Shown in pieces: positions 27,187-35,072 of a DNA stretch of 64,000 nucleotides. The DNA comes from Oceanospirillaceae bacterium. GTDB taxonomy: Bacteria > Pseudomonadota > Gammaproteobacteria > Pseudomonadales > Balneatricaceae. The stretch spans positions 1-64,000 of the forward strand of contig JABSRA010000018.1 of NCBI GenBank assembly GCA_013215445.1, written 5' to 3'. Numbering within the stretch: position 1 is the first letter of the stretch; each line of letters starts with the position of its first letter. A program made the position numbers and the translations under genes. Under the pieces are notes generated by a model. It had not been told where the DNA came from. It saw only the letters and a list, made by a program, of their open reading frames with translations, and made no database searches.

Positions 27187-27270
27187 GTGTGTAACTCCTG
27201 TAAATTATTAGGGTGTTGCGCAGAAGTTTAAGCCATTTAAAGGCTTAGATAAAGTGCAACGATCCTAGGG

Positions 27271-27924
27271 TTAGCCAATTATATCAATATCGGCCGCTTG
27301 CAAGTCAAAACCAGTGGTTTTAACCAGGCAGCGATCGGCGCGATTATCGATAATTTTCTCCTCGGCACTGAACATTGCGTACTCAAAAACACCTTCTTTT
27401 ATCTCTCGTTCATAGAGCATGCAAAACTGATCGGTCTCTGAGTGAGTCTCGTCTTGGGCGTAGGTTTTTTCGGTCATGGCGACGGGTGCCGCCAGTGCCT
27501 GAGCGGCATTTTCCCACACCGGGCTATAACTATTACCCTCAAGTTCAATTTCGCTTTGACTGACAGTACTCTCTAAGATTTGGTTCCACTGCTGCTCGGT
27601 ACCGATACTCTTAGTATCGTAAAAATACCAGAGTTTAACATCGCTTATGTGGTTCTCGGTCATACCGCCCTCGAGCAGCACTTGTAAAAAGGCATCATCA
27701 TCCGTGTAGTAGCGAAGCACCGTGGTGGTATCGTCAAGTTTTACGACGCCCACCGCTTGTATCAAATGGGTGGTCGCAGCGCCTTCAATGACTAAATCAG
27801 GTTCTATCAAGCGTAGTTTTAAACTATCTAACTCAAAGGCACCGCCAATTCTTAAACCCATAATTTCAGGGGCTAGATCTTTGATCACAGGTTCTTCTTT
27901 TTTTCCAAACCATTTTTTAAACAT
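27271..27924 (-). CDS. DUF2491 protein (YjfK family)
   Basis: A 217-aa soluble protein. The start MFKKWFGKKE is followed by LGLRIGGAFELDSL-like sequence (here IMGLRIGGAFELDSL), the mark of DUF2491/YjfK. No signal peptide or membrane segment is seen. Function is unknown; the family keeps company with PspA-like YjfJ. It begins 9 bp after the channel gene. Confidence 0.83.
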   Translation of the reverse strand: MFKKWFGKKEEPVIKDLAPEIMGLRIGGAFELDSLKLRLIEPDLVIEGAATTHLIQAVGVVKLDDTTTVLRYYTDDDAFLQVLLEGGMTENHISDVKLWYFYDTKSIGTEQQWNQILESTVSQSEIELEGNSYSPVWENAAQALAAPVAMTEKTYAQDETHSETDQFCMLYEREIKEGVFEYAMFSAEEKIIDNRADRCLVKTTGFDLQAADIDIIG

Positions 27925-27933
27925 GGGGTGCTC

Positions 27934-28968
27934 CTAGTGCCAATCTATGTGTTTAATACGCTCTGCGGCTATATAAAATAGCCGGCTATGGGGACTGACT
28001 TCTCTATCGAGGCTGGGATTTAGCTCAATTTTATCTTGTCCTGCATCACATACGCCAATCAAGGTGGCTTGATATTGGTGTTTGAAACTATGAAATAAGG
28101 CTTCAAAGGCGCTGCTTTGTGCTGCATCATAAGTGATAGAGTACTGAGTCATACCCTGATTAGAATCGAGCAGCTGTTGATGTAAGCCGCTCGAACCTGG
28201 GTCCATGGCAGACTTTGCCAGCATTTCAACCGCAACAGAGGGCATACACTCAATATTCGGGCAGTGACTTTTTAGTAAGTTGCCCAGCTGTTCATCTTTA
28301 AAATAGGCAATGGTATGGGCGCTGGGGTTCTGTTGTGCGCAAAACAACGCGGTGGTCATGGTCATATCATCTTCGGGATTGTCGATAATGATACAGCTGG
28401 CAGCAGACACGCTAGCGCGTTGCATTTCCTGTTGATTGGTAAAGCTTTCAACCCGGACGAAGCCGATTTTATCCGGCAGTGGATTTTCGATGGCAGCGGA
28501 GACACAAAGTGCAATTTGTTGCTCTGGATTGCCCTGTTGAGTCTCTTTTAATAATAGCCGAATTAATTGCAGAGTTCGTGGGCCATTCCAGCCAATGATA
28601 AGAATATGATTTTGGTAATTGAGGGGCTTCAAGCCTTGTACTCCTTTGCGCCAATGATAAGAGACAAATACGGCAATGCGTCCAATGACCAGACCGAAGA
28701 TGCTCAATCCCAGGGGGATGACAAAAAGTGCAGTGGCGATTTTACCAGCAGTAGTGGTGGGAGATAAGTCGCCATAACCTACGGTAGAGGCGGTGACCAT
28801 TATCCAGTAGAGGAAATTGGCGCCGTCGGTGATACCTGTCTCACCGCAGAGTTTGAGAATTACCCAGCTGGCGAAAAAATAGAGAGCGATGGCAGTAAAA
28901 ATAGTCTGCCATCGCATGTCGATAAAGTATTTAGTTAAGACCTTGCGGATCTTATCAAAAGAAGTCAT
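27934..28968 (-). CDS. Two-TM potassium channel with TrkA-N/RCK-like domain
   Basis: A 344-aa channel. Two membrane helices (about 22-40 and 78-105) flank a pore loop with the K+ selectivity filter TVGYGD (62-67). A Rossmann-type domain follows, beginning HILIIGWNG, with the acidic IIIDNPEDD. It resembles Kch/MthK-type channels gated by ligand or nucleotide. The C-terminal third (about 240-344) may hold a further regulatory fold. Its place inside a PspA-type operon suggests control of K+ flux during membrane stress. E. coli yjf genes lack this member. Confidence 0.88.
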   Translation of the reverse strand: MTSFDKIRKVLTKYFIDMRWQTIFTAIALYFFASWVILKLCGETGITDGANFLYWIMVTASTVGYGDLSPTTTAGKIATALFVIPLGLSIFGLVIGRIAVFVSYHWRKGVQGLKPLNYQNHILIIGWNGPRTLQLIRLLLKETQQGNPEQQIALCVSAAIENPLPDKIGFVRVESFTNQQEMQRASVSAASCIIIDNPEDDMTMTTALFCAQQNPSAHTIAYFKDEQLGNLLKSHCPNIECMPSVAVEMLAKSAMDPGSSGLHQQLLDSNQGMTQYSITYDAAQSSAFEALFHSFKHQYQATLIGVCDAGQDKIELNPSLDREVSPHSRLFYIAAERIKHIDWH

Positions 28969-28975
28969 CTAGGTT

Positions 28976-29659
28976 TTATTTTCCAAGAATCCTAGCTAGT
29001 TCGTCATCAGCAGAAGAATTACTGCCGGTGATACCCGCACTTTGTAAGCGCTTTTCTAACTCACTACCAGACTCATCCGCTGCTAATTCAGAGGCCGCTT
29101 CCATTTCAGCTTGACGCTGATTTTGTCGATCTTGAATGCGGCTTAAAGATTCAGCTGCTGTTTTCATTTTACCGTTAGCGCCTAAATGACGTGATGAAAC
29201 CGCCGCCTGAGCTTTTTGTACAGATTCAGTGGCCTTTACCATATCCACTTGTTGCTCCATGCGACGTAAATTGTTTTTCGCCTGGCTAATGTTGGTGCGC
29301 AGTATGGACTCAGATTTAGTGAACTGATCAACGTACTGTTGTTCAGCATCCATCTGCGAACGTAGGTCAACTACTTTACGGGCACAATCTAACGCTAGCG
29401 CCGAATCGCCTTTTTCATTGGCAGCTTTAGCGTGTGCTTCGTATTCGCTCACTGACTGTTGAAAACTTGACACTTTTTGTTGTGCCAACTTACGCTTCGC
29501 CATGATTTGCGTCAACGAGTGATCAGAGCTGCGCAATTCTTGTTTCGCCTCGCGAATTTCCTGATCGAGGATACGCAGTGCCTGACTATCGGCAATGGCT
29601 TCGGCTGCTTCATTGGCGCCGCCTCTAACGGCCGTTACTAATCTTTTCCATACGCTCAT
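28976..29659 (-). CDS. PspA/IM30-family protein (YjfJ-like)
   Basis: A 227-aa, almost wholly helical protein with a long coiled coil (about 25-150). It starts with MSVWKRLVTAVRGGANEA, the amphipathic N-terminal helix used by PspA and Vipp1 to bind membranes. ESCRT-III-like assembly and membrane protection are known of the family. An Ala/Ser-rich tail ends in DDELARILGK. It follows the DUF2170 gene by 10 bp. Confidence 0.9.
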   Translation of the reverse strand: MSVWKRLVTAVRGGANEAAEAIADSQALRILDQEIREAKQELRSSDHSLTQIMAKRKLAQQKVSSFQQSVSEYEAHAKAANEKGDSALALDCARKVVDLRSQMDAEQQYVDQFTKSESILRTNISQAKNNLRRMEQQVDMVKATESVQKAQAAVSSRHLGANGKMKTAAESLSRIQDRQNQRQAEMEAASELAADESGSELEKRLQSAGITGSNSSADDELARILGK

Positions 29660-29669
29660 GGTATTACCT

Positions 29670-30059
29670 CTATTTTAAATAATCTTCGTAGGCATCTAGG
29701 AAAGCGGCGACATTATCAAATAATGTCTCTACTTCGATGATGATACTCTCTTCTTTAGACTGGGAAGAAAGTGCCCCAAATGCCATATAATAATCTTCAT
29801 TTTCCACGGTAGTGATACCAATAGTGGTCAGTGGAAATACTTGATGTGTTTTTAAAATTTGCTCATTTAGCCCGGTGACATCAGCAACGGAAGCGCTGGC
29901 AAATAAAATGGATTCAACCACTATTTGTGCGCCACTGACAGCTACGTAAGCATCTAGTCCATCTTCGTTGGTGATAAATAGGCAATCATCTTCTGAATGA
30001 ACTACCCATTGACCTTGCTGCGAAAGCGACTTTTCGATATTTGAAAGGTCCCAAGTCAT
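29670..30059 (-). CDS. DUF2170 protein (YjfI family)
   Basis: A 129-aa protein, taken from the ATG at 30059, which has a strong AGGAGA site 7 nt upstream; an upstream start would add 10 residues that overlap this site. The segments EDDCLFITNEDGLDAYVAV and HQVFPLTTIGI match DUF2170. It is the first gene of the eight-gene operon and diverges from the DUF6471 gene. No function is known. Confidence 0.85.
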   Translation of the reverse strand: MTWDLSNIEKSLSQQGQWVVHSEDDCLFITNEDGLDAYVAVSGAQIVVESILFASASVADVTGLNEQILKTHQVFPLTTIGITTVENEDYYMAFGALSSQSKEESIIIEVETLFDNVAAFLDAYEDYLK

Positions 30060-30179
30060 ATTTGCATCTCCTAAAATATTTAACCGCAATACTCGACGTG
30101 CTGCGATTGAGCTTATAATATATAATTAATACGATCTGTAAAGTAAAAATAACGTTTATTTGTAATTTATGCTGTATTT

Positions 30180-30199
30180 TTGTAATATATACGTTACAA
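30180..30199. promoter_or_regulatory. Palindrome in the divergent DUF2170/DUF6471 promoter region
   Basis: A 20-bp imperfect palindrome TTGTAATATATACGTTACAA: 6-bp perfect outer arms, with two mismatched pairs inside. It lies 35 bp upstream of the DUF6471 start and 121 bp upstream of the DUF2170 start. It is well placed to control both directions; the protein that binds it is unknown. Confidence 0.42.
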
Positions 30200-30233
30200 A
30201 AACACTTTATTAATGACATTGAGGATAATAACC

Positions 30234-30500
30234 ATGACCCAAAAACCTCCAGTAATTGACTATAGGGAGTTGATAAGCCGCTTAATTAAGTCCGAAATGT
30301 CAAAACGTAAAATCCGCTATGAAGACCTAAGTCAGTCATTAGCGGCGCTCGGCACTAAACAAAGTAGTGCCAATCTAAGAAACAAGATCAACCGAGGAAT
30401 AATGGGAGCAGACTTGTTTATCCAATTAATATTAGTATTAAATGTTAAACAGATCGATAGAGAATCCATTCTCGACATTGTGTCTAGTCTCAATGATTAG
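30234..30500 (+). CDS. Small DUF6471-type protein
   Basis: An 88-aa basic-then-acidic protein starting at the ATG at 30234, preceded by GAGG. LISRLIKSEMSKRKIRYEDLSQSL, then NLRNKINRG, then FIQLILVLNV, matches the DUF6471 pattern. That pattern resembles a helix-turn-helix of the Cro/C1 type (YEDLSQSLAALG ... LRNKINRG). It may therefore be a DNA-binding regulator of the divergent PspA-type operon, which is inference from fold likeness and position. Confidence 0.72.
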   Translation: MTQKPPVIDYRELISRLIKSEMSKRKIRYEDLSQSLAALGTKQSSANLRNKINRGIMGADLFIQLILVLNVKQIDRESILDIVSSLND

Positions 30501-30574
30501 AAACTGAGCAAAATATACAGTATCCCCCCCTAAAATGCGCTTTTTAACCCCATCGTTTTACGGTTAATGTTGAT

Positions 30575-30602
30575 TTAAGGCGAATCATTAGATTCGCCTT
30601 AA
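30575..30602. terminator. Bidirectional terminator hairpin
   Basis: Perfect 12-bp arms TTAAGGCGAATC / GATTCGCCTTAA with the 4-nt loop ATTA, between the convergent DUF6471 and M24 peptidase genes. The stem itself ends in T-rich sequence on both strands. Good candidate for ending both transcripts. Confidence 0.75.
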
Positions 30603-30611
30603 CCGGATAGG

Positions 30612-31820
30612 TTAACCAAAGGGATCGTCGATTGATTTACTGGGGCTGGTGAACCACACTGGGCCGCTATCACTCATATAGAAATGATCTTCTAGGCGTA
30701 TGCCGAATTCATCCGGTATCACTAGCATAGGTTCATTGGAAAAACACATGCCCGGGCGCAGCAGAGTTTGATCGGCGCGGTTCAGGTAGGGCCACTCGTG
30801 GATATCCAGGCCAATGCCATGACCGGTACGGTGAGGGCAGCCTGGAGTTTGATAGTCAGGCCCCAAGCCCTGTGATGCCAGGTAATCTCTGGCGGCTATG
30901 TCAATATTGGCACAGGGGCTGTTGAGTACCGCGGCGTCGAAGGCCGCCTGCTGCGCATCTTTTTCGACTAACCAGAGTTCTCGCTGGCGAGCGTTTGGCT
31001 GGCCAAAAACATAACTGCGGGTGATGTCTGATATATAGCTGCCAATGCTGCATCCAGTATCAATTAATACCATGTCATTAGCGGCGAGTGGTTTAGGCGC
31101 TTTTACTCCATGTGGGAAGGAGGAGTCAATGCCAAACAAGACGATGCAAAAATAAGAGCCTTTAGCTGCCCCCATCTTGCGGTGGGCAGCATCGATAAAG
31201 TTCTTGACCTCTGTAGTGCTGATGCCCTCGTATAATATTCTGGCTACCGCTTGTTGTACGCATAAGGTGATGTCTTTGGCCTTTTGCATTAGGGCTAATT
31301 CAGAGCTAGATTTTATTGCCCGACAGCCCGCAGTAATCGGGGTCGCGCTGACAAATTGATAGTTGTCGCTAATCTGTGCAATACCATTACTGATGAAAAA
31401 GGGGGTGGACTCATCGATACCAATCACCCCAGAGGTGATACCCATGTGGCAAAGTGTGTCGATAAATAACTGATAGGGGCTCTGATGCTCCTGCCAGGGA
31501 GCTATTTCACCTTTAACGGTCATAAATTGTAAAATGGTACCTTGTTCAAAGAATGGCACAATGTAAACCAGCTCTCCCTCGGCGGGCAAGATGGCGCCGA
31601 CCATGCGCTCGCTCGGCGACCACTTGGTACCGCTAAAATAGAACAGATTAGTACCGGCATTTAAGTAGATAGCGGCGATGTTTTCGCGCTGCATCAATAC
31701 TTGGGCGCGTTTTATCCTATCGCTAAATTCTGCCACGGTAATCGGTGCTATCGCTTGGCAAACATCGTTTAATTTTGCCAATTCTGTGGCGGCATTGGAA
31801 CCGCCTACTCCTATTGTCAT
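30612..31820 (-). CDS. M24-family metallopeptidase (Xaa-Pro dipeptidase-like)
   Basis: A 402-aa pita-bread-fold enzyme. The five metal ligands are visible: Asp in LIDTGCSIG and in ISDITRSY, His in GHGIGLDIHE, Glu in FSNEPML and Glu in IRLEDHF. The N-terminal creatinase-like domain (about 20-150) precedes the catalytic one. It is an aminopeptidase P/prolidase-type hydrolase, though some relatives act on creatine or DMSP. The ATG at 31820 has AGAGG 8 nt upstream; a start farther upstream is possible but less supported. It is monocistronic. Confidence 0.87.
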   Translation of the reverse strand: MTIGVGGSNAATELAKLNDVCQAIAPITVAEFSDRIKRAQVLMQRENIAAIYLNAGTNLFYFSGTKWSPSERMVGAILPAEGELVYIVPFFEQGTILQFMTVKGEIAPWQEHQSPYQLFIDTLCHMGITSGVIGIDESTPFFISNGIAQISDNYQFVSATPITAGCRAIKSSSELALMQKAKDITLCVQQAVARILYEGISTTEVKNFIDAAHRKMGAAKGSYFCIVLFGIDSSFPHGVKAPKPLAANDMVLIDTGCSIGSYISDITRSYVFGQPNARQRELWLVEKDAQQAAFDAAVLNSPCANIDIAARDYLASQGLGPDYQTPGCPHRTGHGIGLDIHEWPYLNRADQTLLRPGMCFSNEPMLVIPDEFGIRLEDHFYMSDSGPVWFTSPSKSIDDPFG

Positions 31821-32216
31821 GGTGCTTACCTCTTGGTCTTCGCGCGTTATCTTGGGCGAAAGTTTATTATTATCAATGTTGAAACTGGCTAGTGATTTAC
31901 CAACCCTGGTCAAAAATCAGCAACTGCGCCAAATAATGGACATTCAGCGGGTGAGTAGCTGCCATGGATTTTCACCTAATGGCATAATTTTCAAAAATAT
32001 GAGTCGGCGAAAAATTGGCGAATGCTGGTCGGTTTATTATAGAGAAATTGACACGGGGCTTTTGAGTAATATATTCAAATTGCTTGGATGATAAACAGAG
32101 TACAGGTTTTGCAGCAGTAGCATGCATAGCGAAACGCCTTACGGGTGATATTTTTTGCTACTCTACCTTGCCTGTAAAATATTTAGTAGGAGATAAATGA
32201 ATTTTGCGCTGGGAAA
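31821..32216. other. Intergenic region between the peptidase and bfd
   Basis: 396 bp upstream of the M24 gene and downstream of bfd, both on the minus strand. No supported gene. A plus-strand open frame overlapping the peptidase start is an antisense shadow. Confidence 0.35.
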
Positions 32217-32393
32217 TTACAGAGAATGCAAATTAATTTGCGATTGAATGACTTTTTTGGCGGCGCAGGCACACTTGCCGCATTGATCGGCGATACATAA
32301 ATCTTTATTGATGTCGCGCAGAGATCTTGCGCCACGTACAACACACTCTTTAATTTGGGAGTCAGTAACGGCGTTACAAATACAAATATACAT
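32217..32393 (-). CDS. bfd: Bacterioferritin-associated ferredoxin Bfd
   Basis: A 58-aa [2Fe-2S] ferredoxin that reduces the ferric core of bacterioferritin to release iron. It begins MYICICNAVTDSQIKE; Cys4, Cys6, Cys38 and Cys41 (CIC ... CGKC) coincide exactly with the cluster ligands of E. coli Bfd. GARSLRDINKDL and the CGKCACAAKKVI helix complete the family pattern. A longer open frame on the same strand but another phase covers this gene and is meaningless. It is divergent from the two bacterioferritin genes, with Fur-like palindromes between. Confidence 0.93.
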   Translation of the reverse strand: MYICICNAVTDSQIKECVVRGARSLRDINKDLCIADQCGKCACAAKKVIQSQINLHSL

Positions 32394-32444
32394 ATAATCA
32401 ACAACTAAGTTTTTAAAAGTTAAACGAGCTACAAATCTATAGCT

Positions 32445-32465
32445 AAATAATAACGATTATTATTT
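32445..32465. promoter_or_regulatory. Fur-box-like palindrome 1
   Basis: Perfect 9-bp arms AAATAATAA / TTATTATTT around a 3-nt centre, 51 bp upstream of the bfd start. The AATAAT / ATTATT content approaches the GATAAT hexamers of the Fur consensus. Likely position for control of bfd. Confidence 0.5.
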
Positions 32466-32521
32466 ATATTACAAGAACTATTTGTAAATGCGCCTAAGCT
32501 CTCAACATAAAATGTAAAACG

Positions 32522-32542
32522 AAATGATAAAAGTTATCATTT
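32522..32542. promoter_or_regulatory. Fur-box-like palindrome 2
   Basis: Perfect 9-bp arms AAATGATAA / TTATCATTT around AAG. The TGATAA/TTATCA pairs are close to the Fur consensus core. It is the best Fur-box match of the three. Confidence 0.6.
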
Positions 32543-32550
32543 ACTAAGTC

Positions 32551-32566
32551 ATTGATAAATATCAAT
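32551..32566. promoter_or_regulatory. Fur-box-like palindrome 3
   Basis: ATTGAT / ATCAAT arms with a 4-nt centre, 8 bp after palindrome 2. The close spacing suggests an extended operator occupied by more than one Fur dimer. Confidence 0.4.
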
Positions 32567-32889
32567 AATTTGACTATTTTGGCAGTTGTGCTATTATGTT
32601 TAGCTAATTAATTACGATCGTCTATTGTTAGGTTACAGGCTAATTCTTGTAATGAAATTAAGACGTTATCGTATTTTTTAATAATTATATCAGCCCGAAT
32701 GTTGCAGGTAATGCCGTAGTAACTGTACTGCTATTTTTTTACAGGCTTTTTTCGATTGAGCGCCGTACTGGAATGTTCGGTGGATTAAAATAGAGTCTGT
32801 AAAAACCAAAAGTAAGTTAGGATACGAGCGTTTACAGGCAATATCCAGGCTAAATACCGCGATCTTGCGGCGTAAGGGTGGAGTCGAAT

Positions 32890-33360
32890 ATGCAAGGTGA
32901 TAAGGCTGTAATCGGTCAATTAAACAAGGTTTTAACTTTTAAATTAACCTCTATCAACCAGTACTTTTTACATGCTCGCATGTACAAAAACTGGGGATTA
33001 GACTTGTTAAATAAAACCTCGTTTAAAAAGTCGATCAAGGATATGAAGCAAGCCGATGACTTAATTGAGCGGGTACTTTTTTTAGAGGGCCTGCCCAATT
33101 TGCAGCAATTAGAACGATTGCGCATCGGTGAAAATACGGAAGAAATGCTCAACTGCGATTTTGAATTACAGTATGAGTTGATGGCTATTCTGCGCGAGAC
33201 TATTGCCCTGTGTGAAACCCAGCGCGACTATGTCACCAGAGACGTATTAGAAGATATCCTCGAATATGAAGAGGAGCACTTAGACTGGATAGAGGCGCAG
33301 CAGTATCTTATCGCCAATAGCGGTATCCAAAATTATCTACAATCTCAAATGGGAGAATAA
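32890..33360 (+). CDS. bfr: Bacterioferritin subunit, haem-ligand type with degenerate ferroxidase site
   Basis: A 156-aa ferritin-fold subunit. The ATG at 32890 follows GGAG by 7 nt. Aligned by eye with E. coli Bfr, Met52, the axial haem ligand, is kept. Four of six ferroxidase ligands are changed: Glu18 to Lys, Glu51 to Asp, His54 to Gln and Glu94 to Gln; Glu127 and His130 remain. It therefore binds haem but should not oxidise iron efficiently alone. The next gene, 2 bp downstream, encodes a subunit with the opposite pattern. Together they would form a mixed 24-mer iron store. Confidence 0.9.
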   Translation: MQGDKAVIGQLNKVLTFKLTSINQYFLHARMYKNWGLDLLNKTSFKKSIKDMKQADDLIERVLFLEGLPNLQQLERLRIGENTEEMLNCDFELQYELMAILRETIALCETQRDYVTRDVLEDILEYEEEHLDWIEAQQYLIANSGIQNYLQSQMGE

Positions 33361-33362
33361 CA

Positions 33363-33830
33363 ATGAAAGGTAGCGATGTAGTCATAGAGCAGCTCAACAA
33401 GTTATTGGCGGGTGAGCTCGCGGCGATGGATCAGTACTTTGTGCATTCTTGCATGTACGATGATTGGGGTTTAACCAAGTTGCACGCGCGTATTTCTCAC
33501 GAGTTTGACGACGAGAAGGAACATGCAGAATTGCTTATTCAGCGTATCCTATTTTTAGAGGGGCGCCCGGATATGATTACCAGGGATGCCATTAATATAG
33601 GTGCGGATGTTCCCAGTATGTTAAAAAGCGATCTATCCATTGAGTATGGTGTGGTAATAGCGTTAAAAGAGGCTATAGCCATTTGTGAAACTGAGAAAGA
33701 TTATCAAACACGTGAGATTCTTGAAAAACTGTTGGAAGACACCGAGGAAGATCACGCTTATTGGCTAGAGAAGCAACTTGGGTTAATTGACAAAATTGGT
33801 TTACCTAATTACCTGCAGTCTCAAATGTAA
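33363..33830 (+). CDS. bfr: Bacterioferritin subunit, ferroxidase type without haem ligand
   Basis: A 155-aa ferritin-fold subunit. Glu18, Glu51, His54 and Glu94 are intact; Glu128 and His131 match Glu127 and His130 of E. coli Bfr after a one-residue insertion (EDTEEDH). The haem ligand Met52 is replaced by Lys. The subunit should hold a working di-iron ferroxidase centre but cannot anchor haem in the usual way. It starts 2 bp after the first subunit's stop, so both are made from one message in coupled amounts. Confidence 0.9.
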   Translation: MKGSDVVIEQLNKLLAGELAAMDQYFVHSCMYDDWGLTKLHARISHEFDDEKEHAELLIQRILFLEGRPDMITRDAINIGADVPSMLKSDLSIEYGVVIALKEAIAICETEKDYQTREILEKLLEDTEEDHAYWLEKQLGLIDKIGLPNYLQSQM

Positions 33831-33854
33831 TATGCTTTAGTTAGATTGGCTATC

Positions 33855-34778
33855 CTAGAGTGTGGGGGCTGTGTTCCCCATGCTTTTTTTGATGTCTGAC
33901 CAAAGTGCTTTAAGCTGTGAGTGAGAGTTCTGTCTTGCTTTATATGCACGTATTTCTAAAGGGATTTCCCAGTTTTCTCCGCCTGCCGGTACTAATCTGC
34001 TATCTTTTGCTGGGCCAATCATACGCTCAGGCAGCCATCCAATACCAAATCCTTCCTCTATCATTGCTTTAATGCTTGTTGCTTGGCCACTTTCACTGAC
34101 CACTAACAGTTGTGCTGATTCTTGTTTGCGGGCCAGAAATTTACTGATTACTTTATTCATTGCGGTTTGATCATTATAACTTATATAAGGCAGATGGTTG
34201 CGTCCAGGTAGGGAGTACATTGCCTTGCCTGTGTCACCAACAAGGCTCATCGGTATGAGTTTTTCGTGAGCGATAGTGATGTGATCAAAATCTCGTCCAT
34301 CGATAATGTCAAAGAAATCGATGTTGGGTGACCAGTAACAAATGATTAAATCACATTTTTGTTGTTCAAGTTCTTTTATTAATTGCTTGCTTGCCCAAGA
34401 CGCTGATTTTAGGTTTATTTTTAAATCGATGTCTGAATTTAAATTATTTACCCAATCATTATAAAAGCTTAAATAAAGAGTCTGTGTAGTCGCAAAATGC
34501 AATTTTTCAGATTCAGCTTTTACGATATTGTGGCATCTCTCTTTGGTTTCTTTTAACTGCGTTGTAATATCCACACAGGTGACTAGAAACAATGCTCCAG
34601 AGGGAGTAAGCGTTAGAGGCATTGTCTCGCGATTTATCAGCATAGTGCCCATTTCTTCCTCGAGTAATTTAATACGACGACTGAAGGTGGGTTGCGTGAT
34701 ATTGCGCTCTTCTGCTGCGCGTGAGAAATGTAAGGTACGCGCTAACGCACAAAAGTCTTCAAGCCATCTAACTTCCAT
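33855..34778 (-). CDS. LysR-family transcriptional regulator
   Basis: A 307-aa LysR-type regulator. The winged helix-turn-helix is at the N-terminus: MEVRWLEDFCALARTLHFSR, then AAEERNITQPTFSRRIKLLE. The effector domain follows from about residue 90. The ATG at 34778 is preferred, because homology begins there; a farther-upstream ATG would add 20 residues. It lies just past the end of a minus-strand peptide-transporter operon and may control it or respond to its substrate, which is positional inference. Confidence 0.87.
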   Translation of the reverse strand: MEVRWLEDFCALARTLHFSRAAEERNITQPTFSRRIKLLEEEMGTMLINRETMPLTLTPSGALFLVTCVDITTQLKETKERCHNIVKAESEKLHFATTQTLYLSFYNDWVNNLNSDIDLKINLKSASWASKQLIKELEQQKCDLIICYWSPNIDFFDIIDGRDFDHITIAHEKLIPMSLVGDTGKAMYSLPGRNHLPYISYNDQTAMNKVISKFLARKQESAQLLVVSESGQATSIKAMIEEGFGIGWLPERMIGPAKDSRLVPAGGENWEIPLEIRAYKARQNSHSQLKALWSDIKKSMGNTAPTL

Positions 34779-35072
34779 TAATTGCCAGCTCCGAAAGTAT
34801 GGACATGCTCGGTTTTTTGGATTTAGTCGAAAAATCAATAATTTGCATAATGTTTCTTTTTTAGAATTATGGAGCTTACATCACTATTTATGATATAAGA
34901 ACCGTTAGAAGACCTTAGCATAACTTATCTTTGGGTAGGATAACTGCAATCGATAAAACGGTGTTATATGTAAGCTCAATATCCAGTTAACAAGATGAAA
35001 TAGCATAATTTTCCATTTCATTACTGGTATTATCTCTGGCCGTTAAATGATGCGCCGGTCTTATTATATCGA
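34779..35072. other. Intergenic region before the LysR gene
   Basis: 294 bp between the stop of the transporter ATPase and the LysR start. It is AT-rich and would contain the LysR promoter. No clear hairpin with a T-tract was found for the transporter operon. Confidence 0.35.

Larger units (their letters stand above)
32394..32889. other. bfd-bfr divergent control region
   Basis: 496 bp, strongly AT-rich, with three Fur-box-like palindromes in its first 175 bp (listed separately). The 350 bp nearer the bfr gene form a long leader without a supported frame. Confidence 0.45.

Noticed and set aside
32183-32404. 73-codon minus-strand frame over the bfd locus
   Set aside because: It is the wrong phase of bfd; the correct phase gives a perfect [2Fe-2S] ferredoxin.
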